Notes under the pieces: generated by a model
The model's input: only the letters and a program-made list of their open reading frames with translations
Database searches by the model: none
Told to the model about the DNA's origin: nothing
Assembly (NCBI GenBank): GCA_027482985.1
Contig: JAIXVO010000696.1
Coordinates: 1 to 5,345, forward strand
Direction: 5' to 3'
From: Cyanobacteriota bacterium
GTDB lineage: Bacteria; Cyanobacteriota; Cyanobacteriia; Leptolyngbyales; Leptolyngbyaceae
DNA length: 5,345 nucleotides
Position numbers and translations under genes: made by a program
In this document: positions 1 to 5,345 of the stretch, piece by piece
Layout of the letters: each line of letters opens with the position of its first letter
Numbering within the stretch: the stretch's first letter is position 1

Positions 1-99
1 CCGGAGATTCAACTGGCGGAAGTGCAACAGCGGGTGGCGATCGCGTTTGCCGATGTATTTCAGGTGCAGTTTGAGACAGCGCTGGATGGGAAGTTTTAA
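1..99 (+). CDS. 3' end of an unrecognised protein (partial)
   Basis: An open frame enters at the left edge and reads 32 codons to a TAA at 97-99. The peptide begins PEIQLAEVQQRVAIAF and ends TALDGKF. It contains an in-frame HIP1 octamer (37-44) read as Val-Ala-Ile-Ala, which is common in cyanobacterial coding sequence. The frame is open throughout and its stop coincides with the end of the convergent neighbour, which supports a real gene. The fragment is too short for me to assign a family. It is soluble in character, with mixed hydrophobic and acidic residues and no membrane segment. The start and most of the gene lie outside the window. Confidence 0.6.
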   Translation, partial: PEIQLAEVQQRVAIAFADVFQVQFETALDGKF

Positions 100-557
100 G
101 CCAGCATCAGGAGACTGTCGATGACTTGTTGCAAGTGGGCGTTGATCAAGGTGGCGGCATCCGGGGGCAACTGGGTTTGAATGACAGCCTGCAAAATGCC
201 ATAGGCTTTGGCGGACTGGGCTTCTTTCTTAACGGCGCGCATCATGTTTTGCATCCACAAGACGAAATCCTGGAAGTCTTCCGGGTTATCCATCAAAATC
301 GCTCTGGCACTGAGTCGTAACACATCGCCCATATCCCGCTGGCATAAGTGCCCATGCAGTTGCACCGTTGGTCCATCGGTTTGCGCTAATTGTTGCAAGG
401 CTTGAGCCACTAACTGGTTGGCGTAGCGCTCAACGTAGGCATAGGCAGTGACCCGTGCTGAGTAGGACTGGGCATACTGGTCGAGCGTCAGGAGTTCGGT
501 ATTGGACAAATAGCGCCCTTCCGCGTCTTGTAATTCTTGAGTAAACGTTTTATTCAT
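96..557 (-). CDS. phycobilisome-type globin-fold protein, possibly bilin-binding
   Basis: This 153-residue protein matches the general plan of phycobiliprotein alpha/beta subunits (usually about 160-175 residues). It has a short N-terminal helix pair, then D-A-E-G-R-Y-L-S-N-T-E-L at about 11-22, which corresponds to the A/Q-G-R/K-Y-L segment of phycocyanin and allophycocyanin. A helical region follows, then CQRDMGDVLRL at 72-82. In canonical subunits the matching C-x-R-D...L-R segment carries the thioether-linked bilin on Cys, with Arg and Asp contacting the chromophore. Here Cys72, Arg74 and Asp75 are all kept. The C-terminal half is helical and diverged from true antenna subunits, so I do not call it cpc or apc; a phycobilisome-associated or regulatory orphan is more likely. 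The start is the ATG at 555-557; only a weak AGGA lies upstream, at a long spacing. It converges on the gene at 1-99 with a 4-bp stop overlap. Fold assignment comes from remembered family motifs; bilin binding is inference. Confidence 0.7.
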   Translation of the reverse strand: MNKTFTQELQDAEGRYLSNTELLTLDQYAQSYSARVTAYAYVERYANQLVAQALQQLAQTDGPTVQLHGHLCQRDMGDVLRLSARAILMDNPEDFQDFVLWMQNMMRAVKKEAQSAKAYGILQAVIQTQLPPDAATLINAHLQQVIDSLLMLA

Positions 558-661
558 AACCCGGAGTGATTCCTATCAATTGAATGGGCGTTGCTGCGAT
601 CGCGAGAGGGGAGAAAGCGATAGTCTTAGCATTCCCGCGCTGCAAGATTTTTTAACAAATC

Positions 662-683
662 GCAATCAATTGCATTGAATTGC
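662..683. repeat. imperfect 22-bp palindrome in the intergenic gap
   Basis: The stretch from 662 to 683 (two 11-base halves starting GCAATC and ending GAATTGC) is an imperfect inverted repeat with 8 of 11 positions pairing. It lies about 105 bp upstream of the phycobilisome-like gene and about 70 bp beyond the mutS stop. It could be a regulator site or simply AT-rich sequence. The 194-bp gap at 558-751 holds nothing else clear beyond HIP1 copies at 596-603 and 725-732. I see no convincing -35/-10 pair and no hairpin followed by a T-run for either gene. Confidence 0.2.
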
Positions 684-751
684 CTTTAAGTTGATGAGGT
701 TTAGGCGTACTGAGGCTAGGAAGTGCGATCGCCCGTGGTTTATTGGAGAGC

Positions 752-3562
752 TTAATTAAAAATATCCAATTGCTCCTCACTGGCTACGATCGCAGTGTAA
801 GCAGCCTTCCCCGGTTTCTCCTTCACGGATTTTTCCTGACCTGTTTTGCGGAGTCCGATCGCGATTTTGCTGTGTTTTTCAATCTGCGTCATCACCTGTT
901 TCGCCCGTTGAATTACAGAGGGCGGCAGACCTGCCAAGCGTCCGGCTTCAATGCCATAGGAGCGATCGGCACCACCGGGTTGGACTTTATGCAGAAACAC
1001 AATTTGATCCGGCATTTCCTTTACCATCACCTGATAATTGGCGACATTGGGCAGAATGGATGCCAGTTCATTGAGTTCGTGATAATGCGTCGCAAAGATC
1101 GTCCGCGCCCCAATTTCGGTGGCTAAATATTCCGCCACTGACCAGGCGATCGACAGGCCATCAAACGTCGCCGTCCCCCGCCCAATTTCATCCAGTAATA
1201 CGAGCGATCGCGGCGTGGCATGATTCAAAATATTCGCCGTCTCATTCATTTCCACCATGAACGTCGATTGTCCCGTCGCTAGGTCATCCACTGCACCGAC
1301 GCGGGTAAAAATGCGATCGCACACCGCTAACCTCGCCGCCTGAGCGGGCACATAGCTCCCCATTTGCGCCAGCAGTTGAATCAGCCCCACCTGCCGCAAA
1401 TAACAACTTTTGCCGCTAGCATTCGGTCCTGTCAAAATAATCAAATCGGGGGACTCTGGGAAGGGCGGGTTTTGATCGGGGTCTGAGTTGTCGGAGGTCT
1501 TGAAGCCCTCTGACATCCGGTGTTTATTCCCCAATTCCGTGGAATTTGGGACGAAGAAGCCAGCGGGGAGGGATTGCTCCACGACAGGATGGCGACCCTC
1601 CAGGATGGAAATTTCGCGGGTAGACGTAATTTGCGGACGACAGTAGCCCTGGATTGCCGCCACTTCTGCCAAGCCACAGAGGACATCCGCTGCCGCCACC
1701 TGTCGCGCCACCGAGCGAATCAGTTCCACGCGATCGCCCACTTCCGTCCGCAACTCGGCAAACAGGTCATACTCCATCCGGTTGAGGGCTTCGCGGGCGT
1801 TGAAAATGCGGTTTTCCCGTTCCTTCAGTTCCGGCGTAATGTAGCGTTCTTCGTTGGTCAAGGTTTGGCGGCGATCGTATTCCGGCGGTGCTTGCGTGGC
1901 TTTCGCCTTGGAGATACTAATGTAATAGCCAAACGTCTTGCTATAGCCCACCTTCAGCGTCGGAATCCCCGTCCGCTCCCGCTCGATCGCCTCCAGATTT
2001 TTGATCCATTCCTGGTCGTCTTCCACCTGTCGCCGCAAAGTGTCCAGTTGGCTATTCACCCCCGCCCGCATCAAATTGCCTTCCGTCAGGGTGAGCGGCG
2101 GATTTTCCACCAGATGATCATGCAACCGATGCCCTAATTCCTCCAGATCTGGCGATACGGTCTGTAATGCCGCTAAATAGGGCGATCTCGCCTTCGCCAC
2201 CACATCGGCTAAATCCGGCAACCGTTCACAAGAGTCCGCGATCGCCACTAGATCCCGCGCATTGGCTGTCCCCGATCCGGCCCGTCCCGCCAACCGTTCC
2301 AGGTCATAAATCTGCTTCAACACCTTCTGCACGTTCTGTCGCAAAAAGCTATTACTCGCCAGTTCTTCAATCGTGTCCTGCCGCGCCGTGATGTCCGCCA
2401 CTTTGAGCAACGGTTGCAACAACCACCGCCGTAACGCCCGACTGCCCATCGCCGTCACCGTCCGGTCTAACGCCCACAGCAGCGACCCATGATAAGTGCC
2501 ATCCCGCGCCGTTTGAGTAATTTCCAGATTGCGGCGGGTTTGGTGATCAATCGTCAGAAATTCGGTGAGGGTGTAGGTACATAGCAATTGCAACGGCACG
2601 GGTTGCAAGGCGGAATGTTGTCGCCCCACCAGGGAAGATTTTGTGTTCGGTTCGCCCACTCCCCGCTCCGAGGTCGTTTCCAGGTATTCCAGCAAGCCCC
2701 CCGCTGCTCGCACCGCCAGCGGCATCTGTTCGCAGCCCATCCCCTCCAGCGATCGCACCTTGAACCGTTGCAACAACCGATATCGCGCTTCCGTCAGCAC
2801 AAACGGCGCTTGCGATCGCAGCGTATAGCAAAACTGGGACGGCAAATAGGTCGGGAGTTGCTCCGACTTTTCCCCCGGTCGCAACAGGCTCACCAGGTCG
2901 GGCGCATCCGTCGGCACCAGCACCTCAGCGGGTTGCAGTCGCATCAATTCCTGCGTCAATTGCTCCAGCGTTTCGGCTTGCGTCGTCAGAAATTCTCCGG
3001 TGGACACATCCGCGTAAGCCAAACCCCAATGGGTACCCGCCACCACCACCGCCGCCAGAAAATTATTCCGCCGGGCATTCAACATCCCTTCTTCCAACAC
3101 CGTCCCTGGCGTAATCACCCGCGTCACTTCCCGCTGCACCAGCCGCCCCTGCGCTTCCGTGGCATCTTCCGTCTGGTCACACACCGCCACGGCGTAGCCC
3201 TGTTCCACCAACAACGCACAGTAGCGATCGAGCGCATGATGGGGAATCCCCGCCAGCGGCACCTGCCCAATTTCTTCCCCGGCGTGTTTGGCCGTCAACA
3301 CAATTTCCAGTTCGCGGGAAATGGCGATCGCGTCCTGAAAAAAAGTCTCGTAAAAATCCCCAATCCGGTACAGCAACAGGGCATGGGGATACTGATCCTT
3401 CAGTTCCACATAATGCCGCATCATCGGTGTCAGGGCTTCCCGCTGCACATCCCGATGGTGAGCATACCGGACTTTGTACTTCACCAACCGTTCTGGTAAA
3501 TCGCTGAGCAAATCGGCAGAAGTGGGGCTTTCAGAAGAGGCAGAATCCGTCATGGCGGGCAT
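752..3562 (-). CDS. mutS: DNA mismatch repair protein MutS
   Basis: MutS finds base mismatches and small loops in newly replicated DNA and, on ATP binding, becomes a sliding clamp that recruits MutL. Numbering here is for the 936-residue form from the ATG at 3562. The mismatch-reading domain starts near 46 and has the Phe-x-Glu wedge in GDFYETF (Phe70, Glu72). Connector and lever/clamp domains span roughly 165-635. The ATPase domain follows with Walker A GPNASGKS (712-719), the ST/signature segment [14 protein letters not shown] (764-777), Walker [10 protein letters not shown] (Asp791, Glu792) and the H-loop THYHE (His826). The protein ends SEEQLDIFN, where QLDIF (931-935) fits the beta-clamp-binding consensus. 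It is longer than E. coli MutS (853) because of an N-terminal extension of about 45 residues, an insertion at about 675-705 and a Lys-rich tail at about 895-925. Starts are ambiguous: TTG 3571 (939 residues), ATG 3562 and ATG 3553 (933). A GAAGA lies 12 bases before the ATG at 3562. It stands alone, divergent from the antitoxin gene; no mutL is visible. Confidence 0.97.
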   Translation of the reverse strand: MPAMTDSASSESPTSADLLSDLPERLVKYKVRYAHHRDVQREALTPMMRHYVELKDQYPHALLLYRIGDFYETFFQDAIAISRELEIVLTAKHAGEEIGQVPLAGIPHHALDRYCALLVEQGYAVAVCDQTEDATEAQGRLVQREVTRVITPGTVLEEGMLNARRNNFLAAVVVAGTHWGLAYADVSTGEFLTTQAETLEQLTQELMRLQPAEVLVPTDAPDLVSLLRPGEKSEQLPTYLPSQFCYTLRSQAPFVLTEARYRLLQRFKVRSLEGMGCEQMPLAVRAAGGLLEYLETTSERGVGEPNTKSSLVGRQHSALQPVPLQLLCTYTLTEFLTIDHQTRRNLEITQTARDGTYHGSLLWALDRTVTAMGSRALRRWLLQPLLKVADITARQDTIEELASNSFLRQNVQKVLKQIYDLERLAGRAGSGTANARDLVAIADSCERLPDLADVVAKARSPYLAALQTVSPDLEELGHRLHDHLVENPPLTLTEGNLMRAGVNSQLDTLRRQVEDDQEWIKNLEAIERERTGIPTLKVGYSKTFGYYISISKAKATQAPPEYDRRQTLTNEERYITPELKERENRIFNAREALNRMEYDLFAELRTEVGDRVELIRSVARQVAAADVLCGLAEVAAIQGYCRPQITSTREISILEGRHPVVEQSLPAGFFVPNSTELGNKHRMSEGFKTSDNSDPDQNPPFPESPDLIILTGPNASGKSCYLRQVGLIQLLAQMGSYVPAQAARLAVCDRIFTRVGAVDDLATGQSTFMVEMNETANILNHATPRSLVLLDEIGRGTATFDGLSIAWSVAEYLATEIGARTIFATHYHELNELASILPNVANYQVMVKEMPDQIVFLHKVQPGGADRSYGIEAGRLAGLPPSVIQRAKQVMTQIEKHSKIAIGLRKTGQEKSVKEKPGKAAYTAIVASEEQLDIFN

Positions 3563-3799
3563 TGCACACAAAAATCTTCAATGACTCTAGCGCAAGCCTG
3601 CGAACTTGGTTCAATTATTTGCCCCAACCGCGATCGCCTTGAGCATCGCTGCCCAAACTGGCTGGTGAGTAGCAGTTACGATGCCCCTTTCTGGCCTTGC
3701 GGCTGCGCCATCAATTCGCTGCTAAACCATACTAAATGGGCGATCGCGCTGTCAGTGTTAAACTATCAGCAACACATTCCCATCCTTGCCGGGGGCAGC

Positions 3800-4027
3800 A
3801 TGAATACAGAGTTTACTCAAGTCTTTGAGTTAACCCTCGCGGAAAAATTGCAGCTTTTAGAAGATTTATGGGACAGTATTGCCGAGGTTCCAGAGCAAAT
3901 CCCCATGCTTGATTGGCAAAAGGTAGAACTGGCAAAGAGAAAGCGGGCCTACTTACAAAATCCTGATGCAGGCAGTTCATGGGAAGCCGTCAAGGATCGC
4001 ATTCGCAACAGGCAGCAGGGTGCTTAG
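3800..4027 (+). CDS. RelB-like addiction module antitoxin (Unstab_antitox family)
   Basis: This 75-residue protein fits the family of small unstable antitoxins described as 'putative addiction module component' (Pfam PF09720 / TIGR02574). The recognisable pattern is LTLAEKLQLLEDLWDSI at 11-27, a proline-rich turn with IPMLDWQ at 34-40, a basic helix with Lys-Arg repeats at 45-50, and the closing NPDAGSSWEAVKDRI at 54-68. Such proteins bind and neutralise a ParE/RelE-type toxin and usually repress their own operon. The start is the ATG at 3800, where family homology begins. The frame stays open upstream to an ATG at 3581, but that 73-residue extension is unlike any antitoxin and runs through the promoter region. 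A GGGGG run (3791-3795) just upstream is the only ribosome-site candidate. All conserved parts are present, so it looks intact, unlike the toxin that follows with an 8-bp overlap. Confidence 0.9.
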   Translation: MNTEFTQVFELTLAEKLQLLEDLWDSIAEVPEQIPMLDWQKVELAKRKRAYLQNPDAGSSWEAVKDRIRNRQQGA

Positions 4028-4157
4028 AAATCTGATTATTCTGCCAGAGGTGGAGGACGATGCTGCCCAAGCTTATATCTGGAATGAAGCCGAAATACAA
4101 CAGGGTTGCAGGAGTTTTTTGCAATTTTATAAATACCGCTTTTCCAAGATGATCTAG
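4020..4157 (+). pseudogene. truncated ParE/RelE-like toxin remnant
   Basis: A GTG at 4020 overlaps the antitoxin end by eight bases and has AGG (4010-4012) seven bases upstream, the usual coupled arrangement of a toxin second in its operon. The translation begins VLRNLIILPEVEDDAAQAYIWNEAE, matching the N-terminal strand and first helix of ParE/RelE mRNA-interferase or gyrase-toxin folds (I-I-x-P-E-A/V-E-x-D...A-Y-x-W-Y/N-E). After Gln28 the match fades and TAG at 4155 ends it at 45 residues, about half the normal 90-100. In the -1 frame from 4103 the sequence reads GLQEFFAIL before TAA at 4130, closer to the family's G-L-G-x-E-F helix, which suggests a frameshift near 4103. The C-terminal half with the catalytic or gyrase-binding strands (typically R-R-F-P-Y-x-V/I-x-Y) is not found in any plus frame through 4310. 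It is probably inactive. Confidence 0.75.
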
Positions 4158-4305
4158 TACGCCTTTCAACACATACATTCAGAGCTATACGCAGAAAACC
4201 ACTAGTTAACTGAAGGGCTTTTAGTTCGTTTGAACTGATTCTCGAAAAATTTAGAGCAACCTGCGGAATGTCGGGTGCATTGGGGTTGACATGCACATAT
4301 ATCAC
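4036..4305 (-). CDS. short unrecognised ORF directly downstream of the HerA-like gene
   Basis: An 89-residue frame opens with GTG at 4303-4305, ten bases after the HerA-like stop. The first residues are MIYVHVNPNAPDIPQVALNF. A strong ribosome site sits at the right distance, overlapping the HerA stop codon, so this initiation point looks like translational coupling in an operon. I do not recognise the sequence. The first half (about 4158-4305) lies in its own DNA. The second half is antisense to the toxin remnant and is Arg/Lys/Cys rich with little family character, so only the N-terminal 45-50 codons are likely genuine. It may be the stub of a longer partner gene cut off at the junction with the toxin-antitoxin module. 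It could also be a chance ORF. Confidence 0.35.
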   Translation of the reverse strand: MIYVHVNPNAPDIPQVALNFSRISSNELKALQLTSGFLRIALNVCVERRTRSSWKSGIYKIAKNSCNPVVFRLHSRYKLGQHRPPPLAE

Positions 4306-4312
4306 AACAGCA

Positions 4313-4317
4313 CCTTC
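4313..4317 (-). promoter_or_regulatory. Shine-Dalgarno site overlapping the HerA-like stop codon
   Basis: On the minus strand GAAGG lies seven bases before the GTG at 4305 and shares two bases with the TGA that ends the HerA-like frame (4316-4318). The geometry is typical of translational coupling and is the main reason to take the downstream ORF seriously. Confidence 0.45.
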
Positions 4318-5278
4318 AAATATCCTTGCATCTCACATAAGTGGTTTGATCCCTCTTAAAGCTTTCCCAACGCTTATCTCCAAACAACTCGTTTAATGTA
4401 GGTTTAACCATGTCAAAGGCTCTCTGACTTCTCTCTAAAATATCTTCTGGCAACAATTCAAGAATTCGAGCTTTCAATCTACCCCAAGCAACACCTTCAT
4501 GGCTTTTCAGATCGCTCATTAATTTTTGATCTTGACGGAACTCTTCCGCTGCTTTAAGACGCAGAGCAACTAATTGATCTACCTCACCAGTTGAGGCATC
4601 TATAGGCGGATGTTTATCTTTTAGAATTTTGGCAAATGTTTTTGGTGAAGGACGATCATAATTATGATCCTGCATCTCGTAAGTTTTCTCAAAGGACAAG
4701 ACTCTTATGCCTGCAGGATAAGGCTTTCCACCAGAAGAACTCCAAAAAATCCCTTGCCCCGGGATAGGTTCGTTGAGAAGTCCACTTAGGATATCGTCAC
4801 TAAAATGTGAGTTCGCATTCTTAATGTTTTTCAAGTCTCCTGCAGAAAGTAGGTGAAAAATAAACCAATTATCACCTTGACTAAGAATTTCATTAGGGAT
4901 ACTGCCTGGTTGCTGTGTGATTAAAACAGCACCCAAATCATACTTTCGTCCTTCTTTAACCCATTCAATATATGGCTCAGCGGCTACAGACTTGGCATTT
5001 AACACACTTTGAGCTTCTTCAACCACTGCTAAAACCGGAATGGTCTCAGGAACTGCCTCCGTGAACTGATCTTGATTATGGTCAAATATTTTCCTAAGAA
5101 TTAAGCTTGATAAAATGAGTCCTTGCTGACCTCTCATCTGAGAGATATCTACTACACATAATTTCCCATTCTTAAGAGCTTGGATCAACATATCCATGAA
5201 GCGGCTCTCCTTATTATGAAGAGTGCCTATAGCGTTTCCTAGTCTGCTGAGGTACAGTAACAGCAGTGCGTAAACCAT
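4316..5278 (-). CDS. HerA-like (DUF87/FtsK-HerA superfamily) ATPase, C-terminal part of a frame-broken gene
   Basis: HerA-type proteins are hexameric DNA-translocating ATPases that pair with NurA-type nucleases or, in defence loci, with effectors such as SIR2 or DUF4297 proteins. This 320-codon frame holds the C-terminal half of the RecA-like core. VVDISQMRGQQGL at 42-54 is the strand and loop before the helix. VLAVVEEAQ at 82-90 is Walker B with its catalytic acidic pair. WVKEGRKYDLGAVLITQQPGSIPNE, split over 106-130, contains the conserved G-R-K-Y segment with the candidate arginine finger Arg111. LLNEPIPGQGIFWSS at 167-181 precedes a helical tail rich in Lys, Asp and Glu. The Walker A region and N-terminal barrel would lie beyond the right edge. 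The ATG at 5278 is unlikely to be a true start: the domain is already under way, and the overlapping upstream frame (5239-5345) reads like the preceding part of the same protein. Family confidence is high; function in this strain is doubtful because of the broken frame. Confidence 0.85.
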   Translation of the reverse strand: MVYALLLLYLSRLGNAIGTLHNKESRFMDMLIQALKNGKLCVVDISQMRGQQGLILSSLILRKIFDHNQDQFTEAVPETIPVLAVVEEAQSVLNAKSVAAEPYIEWVKEGRKYDLGAVLITQQPGSIPNEILSQGDNWFIFHLLSAGDLKNIKNANSHFSDDILSGLLNEPIPGQGIFWSSSGGKPYPAGIRVLSFEKTYEMQDHNYDRPSPKTFAKILKDKHPPIDASTGEVDQLVALRLKAAEEFRQDQKLMSDLKSHEGVAWGRLKARILELLPEDILERSQRAFDMVKPTLNELFGDKRWESFKRDQTTYVRCKDI

Positions 5279-5345
5279 CCGTGAATATCTTTGAGAGAAA
5301 CCTGATCAAAGGCTTCTTCTATCGCTTTGACTAAATCAGGATAAG
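5239..5345 (-). pseudogene. preceding segment of the HerA-like gene in another frame (partial)
   Basis: From the right edge the minus strand reads YPDLVKAIEEAFDQVSLKDI followed by HGWFTHC..., open for 34 codons until TAG at 5239-5241. The peptide is helical with the Glu/Lys/Leu pattern expected in the insert between Walker A and Walker B of HerA-like proteins. The downstream HerA frame (from 5278) has a TGA only ten codons upstream of its ATG. The simplest reading is one gene with a one-base deletion, or two-base insertion, between about 5242 and 5278. The gene could be a pseudogene, or this could be a sequencing error. The region has no A/T slippery heptamer, which argues against programmed frameshifting. 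Confidence 0.55.

Larger units (their letters stand above)
37..3747. repeat. HIP1 octamer repeats (GCGATCGC), at least 12 copies
   Basis: Perfect GCGATCGC copies begin at 37, 596, 725, 1204, 1313, 1730, 2238, 2749, 2812, 3324, 3630 and 3740, both inside and between genes. One-base variants such as GCGATCGA and CCGATCGC add more. HIP1 is known to be strongly over-represented in many cyanobacterial genomes. Under random sequence fewer than one copy would be expected in this span. None occurs from 3748 to the right end of the window. Confidence 0.95.

Noticed and set aside
75..119. Nested inverted repeats GACAG/CTGTC and GCTGG/CCAGC around the convergent stops, as a possible bidirectional terminator
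   Set aside because: The arms are only 5 bp each with a 15-base loop and an uneven 9-base bulge, and no T-run follows on either strand.
695..720. Short direct repeat (TGAGGTTTAGG and TGAGGCTAGG)
   Set aside because: There are only two imperfect copies of about 10 bases, with no context linking them to a regulator or an integration site.
1520..2137. Long plus-strand open frame opposite mutS (205 codons), and the similar one at 2588-3499 (303 codons)
   Set aside because: They are Arg/His/Gln-rich antisense shadows of a strongly conserved gene, with no family resemblance.
3581..3799. In-frame 73-codon extension of the antitoxin starting at ATG 3581
   Set aside because: It is Cys- and Pro-rich, unlike the antitoxin family, and would cover the whole divergent promoter region; homology starts at the ATG at 3800.
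3990..4178. Minus-strand frame opposite the toxin remnant (62 codons from ATG 4178)
   Set aside because: It runs antisense to the recognisable toxin and antitoxin coding sequence, with no ribosome site and no recognised domain.

Overview
The window looks like a piece of a cyanobacterial chromosome. The left two thirds carry at least twelve copies of the octamer GCGATCGC (HIP1, a repeat highly over-represented in many cyanobacterial genomes). MutS has the cyanobacterial style of Walker A motif (GPNASGKSC), and there is a phycobilisome-type protein. I cannot assign a genus from the sequence alone.

Layout, left to right. (1) Positions 1-99 hold the last 32 codons of an unrecognised plus-strand gene. 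Its stop overlaps the stop of the convergent next gene by four bases. (2) 96-557, minus strand: a 153-residue phycobiliprotein-fold protein that keeps the Cys-x-Arg-Asp signature of bilin-binding subunits. (3) 558-751: a 194-bp gap without an evident gene, with two HIP1 sites and an imperfect palindrome. (4) 752-3562, minus strand: a complete mutS (mismatch recognition ATPase) with an apparent insertion just before the Walker A strand and a C-terminal sliding-clamp-binding motif. (5) 3563-3799: a divergent intergenic region that must hold the mutS and antitoxin promoters. (6) 3800-4157, plus strand: an intact RelB-like 'addiction module' antitoxin followed by a truncated, probably frameshifted ParE/RelE-like toxin remnant. 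(7) 4158-5345: a region that looks more AT-rich, with no HIP1 sites, read on the minus strand. It contains the C-terminal part of a HerA-like (DUF87) ATPase whose frame is broken near its upstream end, and a short GTG-initiated ORF right behind it with a well-placed Shine-Dalgarno sequence.

The two halves have different histories. Positions 1 to about 3750 look like resident housekeeping DNA. The right side looks acquired: a toxin-antitoxin module that has lost its toxin abuts a HerA-type ATPase module of the sort found in DNA-processing and anti-phage defence loci. The HerA gene runs off the window, so its Walker A region and any upstream partner are not visible. I see no RNA gene, CRISPR array, insertion sequence with terminal repeats, or clear rho-independent terminator. 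I find no convincing undescribed system; the best candidates for a second look are the HerA module with its unrecognised downstream ORF, and the orphan phycobiliprotein-like protein.
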